DNA of 22,292 bases. It comes from Chloroflexota bacterium (GTDB taxonomy: Bacteria; Chloroflexota; Ktedonobacteria; Ktedonobacterales; Ktedonobacteraceae). Positions 1-7,828 of the stretch are shown in pieces. Below the pieces are notes generated by a model. That model ran no database searches, was not told the DNA's origin, and saw only the letters and a list, made by a program, of their open reading frames with translations. Within the stretch, counting starts at the first letter, position 1. Each line of letters opens with the position of its first letter. The DNA lies in contig VBJK01000139.1 of the NCBI GenBank assembly GCA_005879655.1, forward strand, positions 1 through 22,292, read 5' to 3'. A program made the position numbers and the translations under genes.

Positions 1-97
1 AGCAGCAGCGCTTTCGTTACATCCTTGCGTGGCTATTGTACATCGCAAGTAGAAATGTGGCAAGCAATTGTAGAGGAGGGGAAGTAGCTTATAAGCG

Positions 98-1240
98 CTA
101 CTTCTCCGTATCGGCATCCACAAAGACAGGCGTAGGGCGACGAATGAGCGAATTGCGCGAGGTGGGACCACCTGATGGGTTCATCAACGAACCGTTATTG
201 CCGTTAAAGCTACTGAATGGTTTCTTATTCTGCTGCACCACAGGCTGCGCCGTTGACGTATCAGAGCGTGCTTCCAACCCGGCTTGCAGAATATCTAAGC
301 CACTGCGCAATGTCATCATATCGCGCATAAAACTGGCCACAGCTGACGCTGCCGAACCTTTGTCGCGTGATGCCTCAAAGCGTCGGGCGGTCGCTTCACC
401 AGCGGATTGGGCAGCTTGAGCCATGGGATCAGACGTTTTTGCAGCGTAGGCATCATTAAAGATATCATCCCAATTGCTCCAGCGACCACGCAGAGGTTTC
501 CAGCCCAGCTGGCTATCGCTGATCGTCCGCCATTTTTCTTCGGTGTATTGTATCCAGTCATCCATGAGACGCTCGTAGGCAGCTAACTGCTGACGTAAAC
601 GCGCTTCCTCTTGTGAGGAACGCTGTGAAAAACTTTGCGTGAAGGCATCGGTATTCTGAGTGCTGGCATTTGGAGGGAAAGTAGCGCCAGCTTGAGGCAT
701 AAAGCCGTTGGCTGCGGGGTATGGATTAGGGGCTTGTAGACCGGCGAAAATACCAGAGCCATTCACAGCCGCCATGTCAGCCGTCATTGGACCAGCAGGT
801 AAACTCAGGATAGGGACCTCCGTGCCCGCCGGAAGCTCCCCAATCACCTGCATACCACCCGCTCCCAGCGCAGGAGTCATAATGGTGGTCCCATCTTGCA
901 GGAGGAGAGCCTCAGAAAGTGTTGGCAAACCACCAATCACAATCTCTTCATGTCCAATAGCATCCAGAATACGCCAAGCGAGCCGTGGATGTTTGATCGC
1001 CCACCAGCTGCGGCGCGCAATAAAGGTAGAGGCAAATGTGAAATTTACTACCAACCAGACCACACCACGCACCGCGAACCAGTTGACGAGCGCAATAACG
1101 ATGACTAGATACCAGGGATCATGTTGCCCTGCTTCTTCAATGAAGGTCAGCACGGCGGCTACAGTCAGACTAGGATCGCGTAATGGATTGATAAAATCCA
1201 GTATGCGCCAAAGCCACCTCTTGCCTGTCTTCTCTTCCAA
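98..1240 (-). CDS. Unrecognised membrane-anchored protein
   Basis: A 380-residue protein that I do not recognise. A hydrophobic stretch at about residues 43-73 suggests one long or two closely spaced membrane segments. It is followed by a basic patch (RR at 76-77 and R/K to about 90). The middle (about 120-200) is rich in Gly, Pro and Ala. The stretch at about 205-240 is Gln/Arg/Glu-rich and may be helical, and the tail is low-complexity Asn/Ser/Gly. The start is a TTG preceded by GAGAGGAG about 6 bases upstream; no nearby ATG gives a better choice. It is a single gene with a repeat-free upstream region. No enzyme motif is visible. A role at the membrane is inferred only from the hydrophobic segment. 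Confidence 0.72.
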   Translation of the reverse strand: MEEKTGKRWLWRILDFINPLRDPSLTVAAVLTFIEEAGQHDPWYLVIVIALVNWFAVRGVVWLVVNFTFASTFIARRSWWAIKHPRLAWRILDAIGHEEIVIGGLPTLSEALLLQDGTTIMTPALGAGGMQVIGELPAGTEVPILSLPAGPMTADMAAVNGSGIFAGLQAPNPYPAANGFMPQAGATFPPNASTQNTDAFTQSFSQRSSQEEARLRQQLAAYERLMDDWIQYTEEKWRTISDSQLGWKPLRGRWSNWDDIFNDAYAAKTSDPMAQAAQSAGEATARRFEASRDKGSAASAVASFMRDMMTLRSGLDILQAGLEARSDTSTAQPVVQQNKKPFSSFNGNNGSLMNPSGGPTSRNSLIRRPTPVFVDADTEK

Positions 1241-1591
1241 TGTGCGCTCCTCTCACTTCCTTTGCTATTATGCTAGAAGTACATAGTTTTGATTACTTGC
1301 AAGGGCAATTCTAGCACGTGACCAATCTCTCTGCAAGTTTTGAGCAACAGATAAGTAGTTATGGTTATGAATGAAGACGGATTTTCAGGCATCTAGCAAA
1401 CTCTTACCATCTGTTTCTCTGTATAGAATAAAACGTATACCCACTTACAAACAAAAGAGCACGGTACTAAGGTACCGTGTAACAAATGAATAGATGCTCC
1501 ATGACAGCTCAGAAGTAGCTTCAAAAAAGAAAGTTGGTTAATTGTGTACAGTCTGCACAAGTACCAGATGCCTTCTAGCACATTACATATG
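1241..1591. other. Gene-free stretch between two minus-strand genes
   Basis: No convincing coding region was seen in either direction; the open frames here lack ribosome sites and family features. The only clear structure is the 8-bp hairpin at 1460-1479, listed separately. The half nearest 1241 must hold the promoter of the membrane-protein gene. A CATAAT at about 1266-1271 (minus strand) could be its -10 box, but no good -35 box was found. Confidence 0.5.
1453..1479 (-). terminator. Possible terminator of the HNH gene
   Basis: Perfect 8-bp arms CACGGTAC and GTACCGTG (1460-1467 and 1472-1479) enclose a 4-base loop. Read on the minus strand, the hairpin is followed by a T-rich run (CTCTTTTG). 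It lies about 110 bases beyond the stop of the HNH gene. The T-run is short and interrupted, so termination is plausible but not certain. Confidence 0.35.
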
Positions 1592-2008
1592 TCAAGAGAG
1601 ACAGACAAGCTCTTGTCGCTCAGCAAGGTAACGTTGGACGTGTGTACATTCGTTAATACTTGGTCTTCTACAACTATAACAGGCAGGGACGCAGTTATGG
1701 GCAGTGGTCCCGCCTTCCGGCAATGGCACAAAATGATGAAGGATCTGAAAGGGCCTGATCTGACAATAGGCACAGCGCCAATTGAAATGATCCAATGTAA
1801 TCAACCAATCACGGATCGTCAGCGTCGCTTTTATCTGCAAACAGCGCGCCCGTACTAGTTGCGCTTGCACGCGATCATACTCACGAATAAATATCCGGTA
1901 ATTGTCCTCCGTTCCTGCTAATTCTCTAATCTTACTGACCAATTTCCTTTCATTGCTGGCAGCCCACTGCGCCAATGTCAACAGAAGTGCCTTATTCTCT
2001 GATGTCAT
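1592..2008 (-). CDS. Small HNH-endonuclease-like protein
   Basis: A 138-residue protein. Its C-terminal half carries a zinc-finger HNH signature: CAYC at 79-82, then HHFVPLPEGGTTAHN (91-105) and ACYSC (109-113). This matches the HNH pattern in which a His and an Asn act at the active site between two Cys pairs that bind zinc. The usual Asp-His pair is His-His here, and the residue normally Asn/His after the last Cys is Arg, so catalysis may be altered. The N-terminal 70 residues are helical and unassigned. The start ATG has GGGGAG about 7 bases upstream. It is a stand-alone gene with perfect palindromes in its upstream region. HNH proteins of this size occur in mobile elements, restriction and DNA repair; the sequence does not say which applies. 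Confidence 0.75.
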   Translation of the reverse strand: MTSENKALLLTLAQWAASNERKLVSKIRELAGTEDNYRIFIREYDRVQAQLVRARCLQIKATLTIRDWLITLDHFNWRCAYCQIRPFQILHHFVPLPEGGTTAHNCVPACYSCRRPSINECTHVQRYLAERQELVCLS

Positions 2009-2028
2009 AGGTAACTCCCCGAAAAGCG

Positions 2029-2044
2029 AACCATCACGATGGTT
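2029..2044. promoter_or_regulatory. Palindrome upstream of the HNH gene
   Basis: AACCATCacGATGGTT has perfect 7-bp arms around a 2-base centre and lies 21 bases upstream of the HNH start codon. Size and placement suit a dimeric repressor operator, or a small hairpin in the 5' leader. No partner regulator is identified. Confidence 0.3.
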
Positions 2045-2048
2045 GCGA

Positions 2049-2066
2049 CAAGATACTGATATCTTG
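2049..2066. promoter_or_regulatory. Second palindrome upstream of the HNH gene
   Basis: CAAGATActgaTATCTTG has perfect 7-bp arms around 4 bases, just upstream of the palindrome at 2029-2044. A further 6-bp pair, TTGCAG (2064-2069) and CTGCAA (2080-2085), partly overlaps it. Three adjacent dyads in 60 bases suggest a control region for the HNH gene; that is an inference. Confidence 0.3.
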
Positions 2067-2191
2067 CAGATAATAATACCTGCAAATAGTCTATTTTACT
2101 AGTCTAGAAAAAAATATATATGCAAAGTATACATATTTTTTTCCAACAGAATATTAAGAGTAAATGGCAAACAAAACGCTTTTTTTTTGTC

Positions 2192-2310
2192 ACAGCTCAG
2201 CGGCCAGGGCACCCACAAGGGGATGCCCCTACAATGGTACGAACACGCCTCACAAGCCCATCGTACCATTGTAGGGGCATCCCTTGTGGGTGCCCTGGCC
2301 GCTGAGCTGT
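2192..2310. repeat. MITE-like long inverted repeat
   Basis: Arms of about 50 bases (2192-2242 and 2261-2310) are near-perfect inverted copies that differ by one extra G; only 18 bases separate them. The arms contain the GGGCACCCACAAGGG-GATGCCCC core and then ACAATGGTACGA. The same core recurs at 11956-12056, 14318-14345 and 18409-18606. T-rich tracts flank both sides (T9 near 2180-2188, T7 at 2313-2319), so the plus strand would form a strong hairpin followed by Ts. It sits between the divergent HNH and trehalose genes and has no coding capacity of its own. Confidence 0.85.
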
Positions 2311-2739
2311 TGCTTTTTTTGCTCTCAACACCTAATCTCTCGGCATAATGAAGAGAATAGCAGTGCGACGAACAGATTTCGATTGAGTCGGAATACACCG
2401 ATGGATGCGTGTCATATTTGAAGAAGCCTTCTACTTACTATCCCATAGTACATGTCTGGCGCTATACGTCAGCAGATAGAGGATAGATATGGAAGGACTG
2501 TCTATACAACTTTTGCAAAACCTTACTATAAATAGTCAGGATTCTGGCATTTATGTTGCATTATATGGTACGATTCACATGGTGTCCTGCATAACGCCAT
2601 CATACATGATCTGGTGTATCCACTAGTAGATCGTAACTTGTGATATCACGCATGGAATGCGTGCAACATCTAGGTAGTATATCACAGATAAACGCGATCT
2701 CAAAAGAACAGTAAACACCTGTTAGAAAGGACCAAAGCC
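2311..2739. other. Upstream region of the trehalose synthase gene
   Basis: No gene was seen. This is AT-rich DNA that must contain the promoter of the trehalose-6-phosphate synthase gene. The clearest element is the dyad CACGCATggaATGCGTG at 2647-2663, flanked by the similar strings GATATCAC and TATATCAC. I could not choose a confident -35/-10 pair. Confidence 0.4.
2647..2663. promoter_or_regulatory. Operator-like palindrome upstream of otsA
   Basis: CACGCATggaATGCGTG has perfect 7-bp arms around 3 bases and lies 77 bases before the otsA start codon. It could be an operator or a leader hairpin; nothing in the window identifies the binding protein. Confidence 0.35.
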
Positions 2740-4290
2740 ATGCCTACGCGGATGAAGACGGATGTCCATCCTCCGCAGTTGATGCATGCTCGTCGTCTCA
2801 TCATTGCCTCAAATCGTGGCCCCGTCGAGTTTCAGCTAGGTAGCAACAACACGCTTAAACCTCGCCGGGGTGCCGGTGGGATGGTGACAGCGCTGATCGA
2901 TGCTGGTAACAGCATGGATGTTACCTGGGTTGCAATGACGATGACCGAAGGCGACCGGTTGGCGGTGCAACAACAAGGAGAATTGTTGCAATCACCGCTA
3001 CGTGGTCAGAAAATGCAACTACGGTATGTCCCCATTGCCAAAGCTGCGTACCGAAAGCACTATGACAAGATTAGTAATGAATTGCTCTGGTTCCTCCAGC
3101 ACTATATGTACGACCCAACGGAGGATAGCCCACGCCAATTGCAAGACGCCTGGATCAACGGTTACAGTGTGGCAAATCAGGCTATTGCTGATGCCATCTG
3201 TGCAGAGATTGAACGCGAAGATACCGTACCGGTAGTAATGCTCCATGATTATCATCTCTACCTGGTATCATCCATGATTCGTAAACGTCATCCTGGCATT
3301 GTAACACAACAGTTCATCCATATACCATGGCCTGATATTCGTTGTTGGCATTTCTTACCCAGCAATATCGCGCAGGCCATCTACAGCGGGCTAGCGGGAA
3401 ACGATATCCTTGGCTTTCAGACGGAGCGTGACGCTCGCAATTTCTTGGAGGGTGCACGCACAATCCTCGAAGGCGCGGTCGTTGACTTCGAGGAAGGTGC
3501 CGTCTGGTGGCAAGGGCATCGTACACAGACCCGCGCTTACTCCATTTCAATTTCTGTCACCGAAGAGCGACGGATTATCAATAGCACAGCAGGGAAGCGT
3601 GCAGCAGAAAAGATTCTACCACTCCTGCGTGAACATACGATTATGCGCGTTGACCGTCTTGAACCAACGAAGAACATCTTACGCGGCTTCCAGGCATATA
3701 ATTATATACTGGAAGAACATCCAGAATTACATGGTAAAGTGACCTTTCTCGCTTTTCTCGTACCCTCTCGTCAAAATCTGCCCATCTATCGTCGCACTAC
3801 TGCCGAGGTTCACGCAATTATTGATGAGGTCAATCAAAAATATAGTACAGAGGATTGGATTCCCATTCATACATTCTTTGATAATGATCGCACCCGCGCT
3901 CTTGCTGCTATGCAGTATTATGATGTGCTGCTCGTCAATCCTATCATTGATGGCATGAATCTGGTAGCCAAAGAAGGACCTGTGGTAAACCAGAAAAATG
4001 GAGTCCTTGTACTTTCGCGCACTGTAGGCGCGTTTCAGCAATTAGCTAAGGGATCGATCCCTACCTCTCCAACCGACGTAATAGAGACGGCACAAGCCAT
4101 CTACAAGGGGTTAATGCTAACCCCCGAAGAACGACGCATGAAAGCCATGCTAGCACGCCAGGCAGTAGAACGGAGCGATTTAAACCTGTGGCTCAGTAAG
4201 CAGATTCATGATATTAATGAGCTGCTTGACCGCACTTTCACTACACAACGCGCGGATGCCGCCACGAACGAAATTGTTAATGTCAGTTAG
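2740..4290 (+). CDS. otsA: Trehalose-6-phosphate synthase (GT20 family)
   Basis: A 516-residue cytoplasmic glycosyltransferase expected to join an NDP-glucose donor to glucose-6-phosphate, giving trehalose-6-phosphate. Family features appear in order: the N-terminal SNRGPVEF (24-31) with the glycine-rich GAGGMV loop (44-49); HDYH (169-172); the IPWPD segment (195-199); VDRLEPTKN (304-312), with the Arg and Lys that hold donor phosphates; and DGMNLVAKEGP (404-414). Length is close to that of known OtsA proteins. The start ATG has GAAAGGA about 8 bases upstream. No trehalose-phosphatase gene (otsB) lies nearby, so that step must be encoded elsewhere. A glucosylglycerol-phosphate synthase, also GT20, is the main alternative. 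The gene faces the glycogen-debranching gene. Confidence 0.88.
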   Translation: MPTRMKTDVHPPQLMHARRLIIASNRGPVEFQLGSNNTLKPRRGAGGMVTALIDAGNSMDVTWVAMTMTEGDRLAVQQQGELLQSPLRGQKMQLRYVPIAKAAYRKHYDKISNELLWFLQHYMYDPTEDSPRQLQDAWINGYSVANQAIADAICAEIEREDTVPVVMLHDYHLYLVSSMIRKRHPGIVTQQFIHIPWPDIRCWHFLPSNIAQAIYSGLAGNDILGFQTERDARNFLEGARTILEGAVVDFEEGAVWWQGHRTQTRAYSISISVTEERRIINSTAGKRAAEKILPLLREHTIMRVDRLEPTKNILRGFQAYNYILEEHPELHGKVTFLAFLVPSRQNLPIYRRTTAEVHAIIDEVNQKYSTEDWIPIHTFFDNDRTRALAAMQYYDVLLVNPIIDGMNLVAKEGPVVNQKNGVLVLSRTVGAFQQLAKGSIPTSPTDVIETAQAIYKGLMLTPEERRMKAMLARQAVERSDLNLWLSKQIHDINELLDRTFTTQRADAATNEIVNVS

Positions 4291-4316
4291 CCTTTGTTCA
4301 TTGAGGGTTGGATTTT

Positions 4317-4360
4317 CCCATTCGTTAGGGGACACAATGTCGCGGTCCCTACGAATGGGG
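4317..4360. repeat. Palindromic repeat between convergent genes
   Basis: Imperfect inverted arms (4317-4333 and 4344-4360) built on CCCATTCGT-AGGG and its complement, around a short loop. It lies just past the otsA stop and between two converging genes. It could therefore act as a bidirectional terminator, although it has no T-run. Confidence 0.55.
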
Positions 4361-4372
4361 TTCATGATTCCT

Positions 4373-4418
4373 GTAGCGCGCAATTTATTGCGCCCGCCGC
4401 AATGAATTGCGCATCTAC
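4373..4418. repeat. Palindrome of the GCGCAATAAATTGCGC family
   Basis: Two inverted arms, GTAGCGCGCAATTTATTGCG (from 4373) and the complementary string ending at 4418, are separated by about 2 bases. Each arm itself contains a GCGCAAT-ATTGCGC palindrome. The same core is tandemly repeated at 9482-9816 inside the lipoprotein gene, so this is a dispersed element rather than a local hairpin. Confidence 0.7.
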
Positions 4419-4453
4419 TACCTTGTAACTTCTTGATCCTCTGATTGCACCTC

Positions 4454-6622
4454 TTACTGCTTCACCTCTATTTCGATTTCGTTATCCCCTGTAGGAAGCA
4501 CTTCTGTACGCTCTCCAGAACGTATCAAGCGCAAATGCACCCGTTTGCCTGCCAGTTGCAGTCCCTGGATCTCCATGGTCTGGAGCCAGTCAGGCAAGGT
4601 CGGCCTGTCCAGTACCAACCGCTGCCGTTGCGCATCGGGCTGGAAACCAAGCAGGGCATTGAGTAACAGGAAGGGGGCACCAGAGGCCCAGGCTTGTGGG
4701 GAGCAAGCAACCGGATAGCGTGTAGGACCATAGCCTGGACGTTGCTGAAAGCCACAATACAATTCTGGCAAGCGCGCACCCTCAAAGTAGAGGCTCGCAC
4801 CGTAGAGGCTCTTGAGCAATACACCCGCCTCCTCTTTCCCACCATAACGAGCAAAGCCTGCACCAACCAGCGCCGTATCATGAGGCCAGACAGAGCCGTT
4901 ATGATAGCTCATTGGGTTATAGCGCACAGCCCCGCTGGAGAGCGTACGAATTCCCCACCCACTATACATATCTTTACGCATCAAACGCTGCATGAGCAGT
5001 TGCGCTGATGCATCCGGTAGGATACCACTCCACAGACATTGGCCCGCATTAGAGGAGACCACATCACACGGTTTTTTATCGCTAGCCAGTGCCAGGTACA
5101 GTGCCTGTTCGTCTTCCCACCAGAACTGCCGCATAAAACGCTCTCGTAATTGCTGAGCCGCCAGTTCCCAGCAAGCAACTGCCTCTGTCTTGCCTAAGCG
5201 ACTCGCTAAGTACGTTACCGCACGATAAGCCGCGTAGGCGTACCCTTGTACCTCGCTCAATGCAATCGGCGAGCTTGCTAATTGACCGTTGTCATGCGAA
5301 ACGGCATCCCAGGAATCCTTCCAGCCCTGATTGCTCAACCCCTTCTCAGATGCCTTGTGATACTCGATGAAGCCATCGCCATCCCGATCCCCATACTCTA
5401 CCATCCAACGGAGCGCCGCTTCAACATTTGGCCACAGTTTGCGCAACAGTACTAGATCATCAGTCCAACGTATATATGCCTCAAATGTGATTAAGAAAAG
5501 CGGAGTAACATCAACGCTTCCATAATAGGGAATATACGGGATCTCACGGCAATTCGCCATTTCCCCAGTACGCATTTCGTGTAACATCTTGCCCGGCTCT
5601 TCATCGGTGAATGGATCAAGCTTTGTGCCCTGATAGGCCGCAAGGAAGGCTAATGTACCACGTACGACTTCAGGGAACCAGGGCAGAAATTCCAGACAGG
5701 TGACAAGGCCGTCACGCCCGAAGGGACAGGAGAACCAGGGAATGCCAGCATAGGGATAATGCCCATGTGGCGTCATAGTACTCAACATCAGCAAATCATG
5801 CAGGCTACGCGTAAGTAAGCGATTAAACAGGTAGTCATCAGTTCGTACCATTGGCTGCGCTAGATCCCGCCACGTTCCCTGAGGAAGACCGGTGACAAAA
5901 TGTCCGGTATTGGAAACCGCCATTTTGACGCTTACACATATTTCGACAGGTTGACCGCGCATCAGCAATAATTTCCAGTGCACACGATCAGCGGAGACAC
6001 TCTTGCTTGGTTGTGAAAACGTCACATGCGTTTCGCGCTCTACATTATCCAGCCCGCGATAAGCGAAGAGGAGCGAGCTATCACTCGTGCGAACTGGTAA
6101 CGATTCACCATGCCCCTCACGGATGAACCCCCGCACTTCAAAGATGTCACGGAAGTCCGCCCCCAGTTTAAGGCTGAGCGTAACAGGGAGCGCATGTGCG
6201 CAAAAACTGGTGACAGTATACGTTTGAATCATTTCTTCGTAACATAGCTCTACTTTACGATTGACATGAATCGCGCCCTGTTCCACTAGTATATGCTGAT
6301 TAAGAGGAAAAGCAGTATTTGTTAAATCAATCTGACACTCATTGCCCATATTAGCAATATGATGAGAGAGCGTCACCAGCTGGCTTCCCTCTAGAAACAG
6401 ATTACACGTGCGTAGAAAACGTGTTCCATTCCAGTACAGGCCCATTTCTGGTCTTGACGCAAGGAGATCGCCGCGCACATCTGTTACAAGAAAGGCATCC
6501 CCACATTTGAGCGTAATCTGCTGTGGGGCACTGGGATGCTCTCTGTCCTCAAGCTTGTCTACTTCGACCCGCTGGCTCGCTGTAGTGGACAACAGAAGCA
6601 CTTCTGACACTTGATCTACCAT
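4454..6622 (-). CDS. Glycogen debranching enzyme (amylo-alpha-1,6-glucosidase type)
   Basis: A 722-residue protein of the bacterial amylo-alpha-1,6-glucosidase group. An N-terminal beta-rich domain (about 35-250, with GLYWNGTRFL at 61-70) is followed by an (alpha/alpha)6 barrel. Barrel landmarks are PWFSCPFGRD (295-304), the acidic GDRDGDGFIEY (411-421), NQGWKDS (431-437), SNAGQCLWSG (524-533) and HNGSVWPHD (574-582). The family trims alpha-1,6-linked branches of glycogen-like polymers; the exact substrate cannot be read from sequence. No signal peptide is seen, so it should be cytoplasmic. The start ATG has only a weak upstream AGAAAG. Its position facing otsA fits joint handling of storage glucans and trehalose, which is an inference. 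Confidence 0.85.
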   Translation of the reverse strand: MVDQVSEVLLLSTTASQRVEVDKLEDREHPSAPQQITLKCGDAFLVTDVRGDLLASRPEMGLYWNGTRFLRTCNLFLEGSQLVTLSHHIANMGNECQIDLTNTAFPLNQHILVEQGAIHVNRKVELCYEEMIQTYTVTSFCAHALPVTLSLKLGADFRDIFEVRGFIREGHGESLPVRTSDSSLLFAYRGLDNVERETHVTFSQPSKSVSADRVHWKLLLMRGQPVEICVSVKMAVSNTGHFVTGLPQGTWRDLAQPMVRTDDYLFNRLLTRSLHDLLMLSTMTPHGHYPYAGIPWFSCPFGRDGLVTCLEFLPWFPEVVRGTLAFLAAYQGTKLDPFTDEEPGKMLHEMRTGEMANCREIPYIPYYGSVDVTPLFLITFEAYIRWTDDLVLLRKLWPNVEAALRWMVEYGDRDGDGFIEYHKASEKGLSNQGWKDSWDAVSHDNGQLASSPIALSEVQGYAYAAYRAVTYLASRLGKTEAVACWELAAQQLRERFMRQFWWEDEQALYLALASDKKPCDVVSSNAGQCLWSGILPDASAQLLMQRLMRKDMYSGWGIRTLSSGAVRYNPMSYHNGSVWPHDTALVGAGFARYGGKEEAGVLLKSLYGASLYFEGARLPELYCGFQQRPGYGPTRYPVACSPQAWASGAPFLLLNALLGFQPDAQRQRLVLDRPTLPDWLQTMEIQGLQLAGKRVHLRLIRSGERTEVLPTGDNEIEIEVKQ

Positions 6623-7144
6623 GATCGTTACTTTCTACCATGTGAATTTAACCAATGATTATAGCCAGATTTCCCTCTACGGGAGTCTGGTAGGTCTTAG
6701 AGAGACTTTCTCTTCAGGATGGAATGCCATAGGAATGGAGCACTCCATTTACCCCAAAGGTATTAGCCCAGCAGGAGAAATAAGTTGCGCGGTCATGATG
6801 CGGGGTTCCATCCATGATAAGTGAGCACGTCATTGTGCAACTAGCAAGCTCCCACCGCAAAAGAGAAAGCGACTCTCCTAGCGGGGAGCCGCAAGTGCGG
6901 TGTGCCAGCGTCCGTCATACTGCTACGTTAAGTACCTTTGATCTCTATAACCTATCGTGCCAGCAAAAGGTAACACCACTAAGAAACTGGTAAGCCATAC
7001 AATGCTCCGGTGACAACTGCCTTTGTCCTTTTGTCTGGCGTCTCTCTGATACTAGCTTATACCACCAACCAAACGCTAGCTTACACTACCAGCACCATAT
7101 TTGCTGGCAGTCTCTTCTATTATGTATGCAACTTTTCGCCCCAA
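6623..7144. other. Gene-free stretch with small hairpins
   Basis: No supported gene; short open frames here have no family features. TATAAT at 6658-6663 (minus strand) may be the -10 box of the debranching gene, but no matching -35 box is visible. At 6853-6902 there is a compact set of inverted repeats, listed separately. A short direct repeat of GCTAGCTTA occurs near 7055-7085. Confidence 0.45.
6853..6902. repeat. Compact nested hairpin element
   Basis: CACCGCA (6853-6859) can pair with TGCGGTG (6896-6902). Inside, CTCTCC (6873-6878) pairs with GGGGAG (6883-6888) around a 4-base loop, and CCGCA/TGCGG forms a competing small stem. It looks like a dispersed structural repeat or an RNA fold. 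No second copy was found in this window. Confidence 0.4.
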
Positions 7145-7372
7145 CTAAGAGACCAGATCAAAGGTTGGGACTTGCAGCACACGTGCCAATAAACGCAGGT
7201 GATACGGTTGAGGATCAATACGTCCATCTTCGAGATGGGTAATCGTGTCTCGGCGCAGGCCAGTCAAATCCGCCATTTGCCCAAGGCTTAACCCCCGACG
7301 CTGTCGCAAAAGACGGAGATTAGGTAAACCACGAGGTTTCACAATTCTCTCCTTAGTGGCCATCTGTTTCAT
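7145..7372 (-). CDS. Small XRE-family DNA-binding regulator
   Basis: A 75-residue protein that is almost entirely a helix-turn-helix domain of the XRE/Cro type: LRLLRQRRGLSLGQMADLTG, then LRRDTITHLEDGRIDPQP and a closing LRLLARVLQVP helix. The start at 7372 is chosen because AAAGGAG lies about 6 bases upstream; the frame stays open further upstream but without a ribosome site. Proteins of this size usually repress their own promoter or a neighbour's. A perfect 8-bp palindrome about 100 bases upstream is a candidate binding site. No toxin-like partner lies alongside, so a toxin-antitoxin role is not supported. Confidence 0.78.
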   Translation of the reverse strand: MKQMATKERIVKPRGLPNLRLLRQRRGLSLGQMADLTGLRRDTITHLEDGRIDPQPYHLRLLARVLQVPTFDLVS

Positions 7373-7471
7373 CTGCCTCTCCTTTGAGGTAATATGAACG
7401 TTTCCTAATGAGTAGCATACCAGATGAGACAGAATGTTGTCTAGTGATACACATCTTTTGGATTGTCGCTC

Positions 7472-7490
7472 ATGCAACACACTGTTGCAT
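7472..7490. promoter_or_regulatory. Operator-like palindrome upstream of the XRE gene
   Basis: ATGCAACAcacTGTTGCAT has perfect 8-bp arms around 3 bases. It adjoins a TATAAT-rich stretch (7490-7502) and lies 100 bases before the XRE start. Symmetry and length fit a dimeric repressor site, possibly for self-regulation. Confidence 0.4.
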
Positions 7491-7782
7491 ATAATTATAT
7501 AACAGTTCAACACCAATATTATACCACTTTTTCGCACTATGCAGTGTTACGGTTGCTGCCAATAGTATGCCATCTTACCAACAATACCAGCGCGATACAT
7601 GCTGTCTCAAACCTACGCCAAGCTGCCTCTCGACGATAAGGTCGTCTATATCTATTACGGATGACCTGCTAAAACTGATACATACACTCTCACCTCACCA
7701 TGCTCATAGCGCGTCAACTTATAAAAAGCAAGCGTAGGTAAAGAGTATAGAAACTATATCAGGAAAAGCGCCAACATGCCAG

Positions 7783-7806
7783 AGGCAAGCACAAGGGATT
7801 GCCCTG
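7783..7806. repeat. Short remnant of dispersed repeat
   Basis: GGCAAGCACAAGGGATTGCC is flanked by a short GGCAA/TTGCC stem. The same GGCAAGCACAAGGGA string occurs at 14280-14294, next to another remnant, so this is probably a degraded copy of the CACAAGGG repeat family. Confidence 0.5.
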
Positions 7807-7828
7807 TGGCCCAGCGTCACTATGCCGG

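Larger units (their letters stand above)
7373..7828. other. Upstream region of the XRE gene and tail of the operon before it
   Basis: No gene was seen. It contains a palindrome (7472-7490), an extended -10 motif TGGTATAAT on the minus strand (-10 at 7518-7523) that could drive the XRE gene, and near 7783-7806 a remnant of the dispersed repeat family. No clear terminator was seen after the lipoprotein stop at 7829. Confidence 0.4.

Noticed and set aside
6621..6824. Plus-strand open frame starting at the debranching-gene start codon
   Set aside because: It overlaps the expected promoter of the minus-strand gene and shows no coding features.
6853..6902. Resemblance to a group II intron domain V-like hairpin (GGGGAGCCGCA)
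   Set aside because: The catalytic AGC triad, GAAA-type loop and intron protein are absent; kept only as an unclassified hairpin element.
7010..7192. Plus-strand 60-residue hydrophobic open frame
   Set aside because: No ribosome site or family match, and it runs into the XRE gene on the opposite strand. It could be a small membrane protein but there is no support.
7145..7372. Toxin-antitoxin module with the XRE protein as antitoxin
   Set aside because: No toxin-like gene adjoins on either side; the neighbouring stretches are non-coding.
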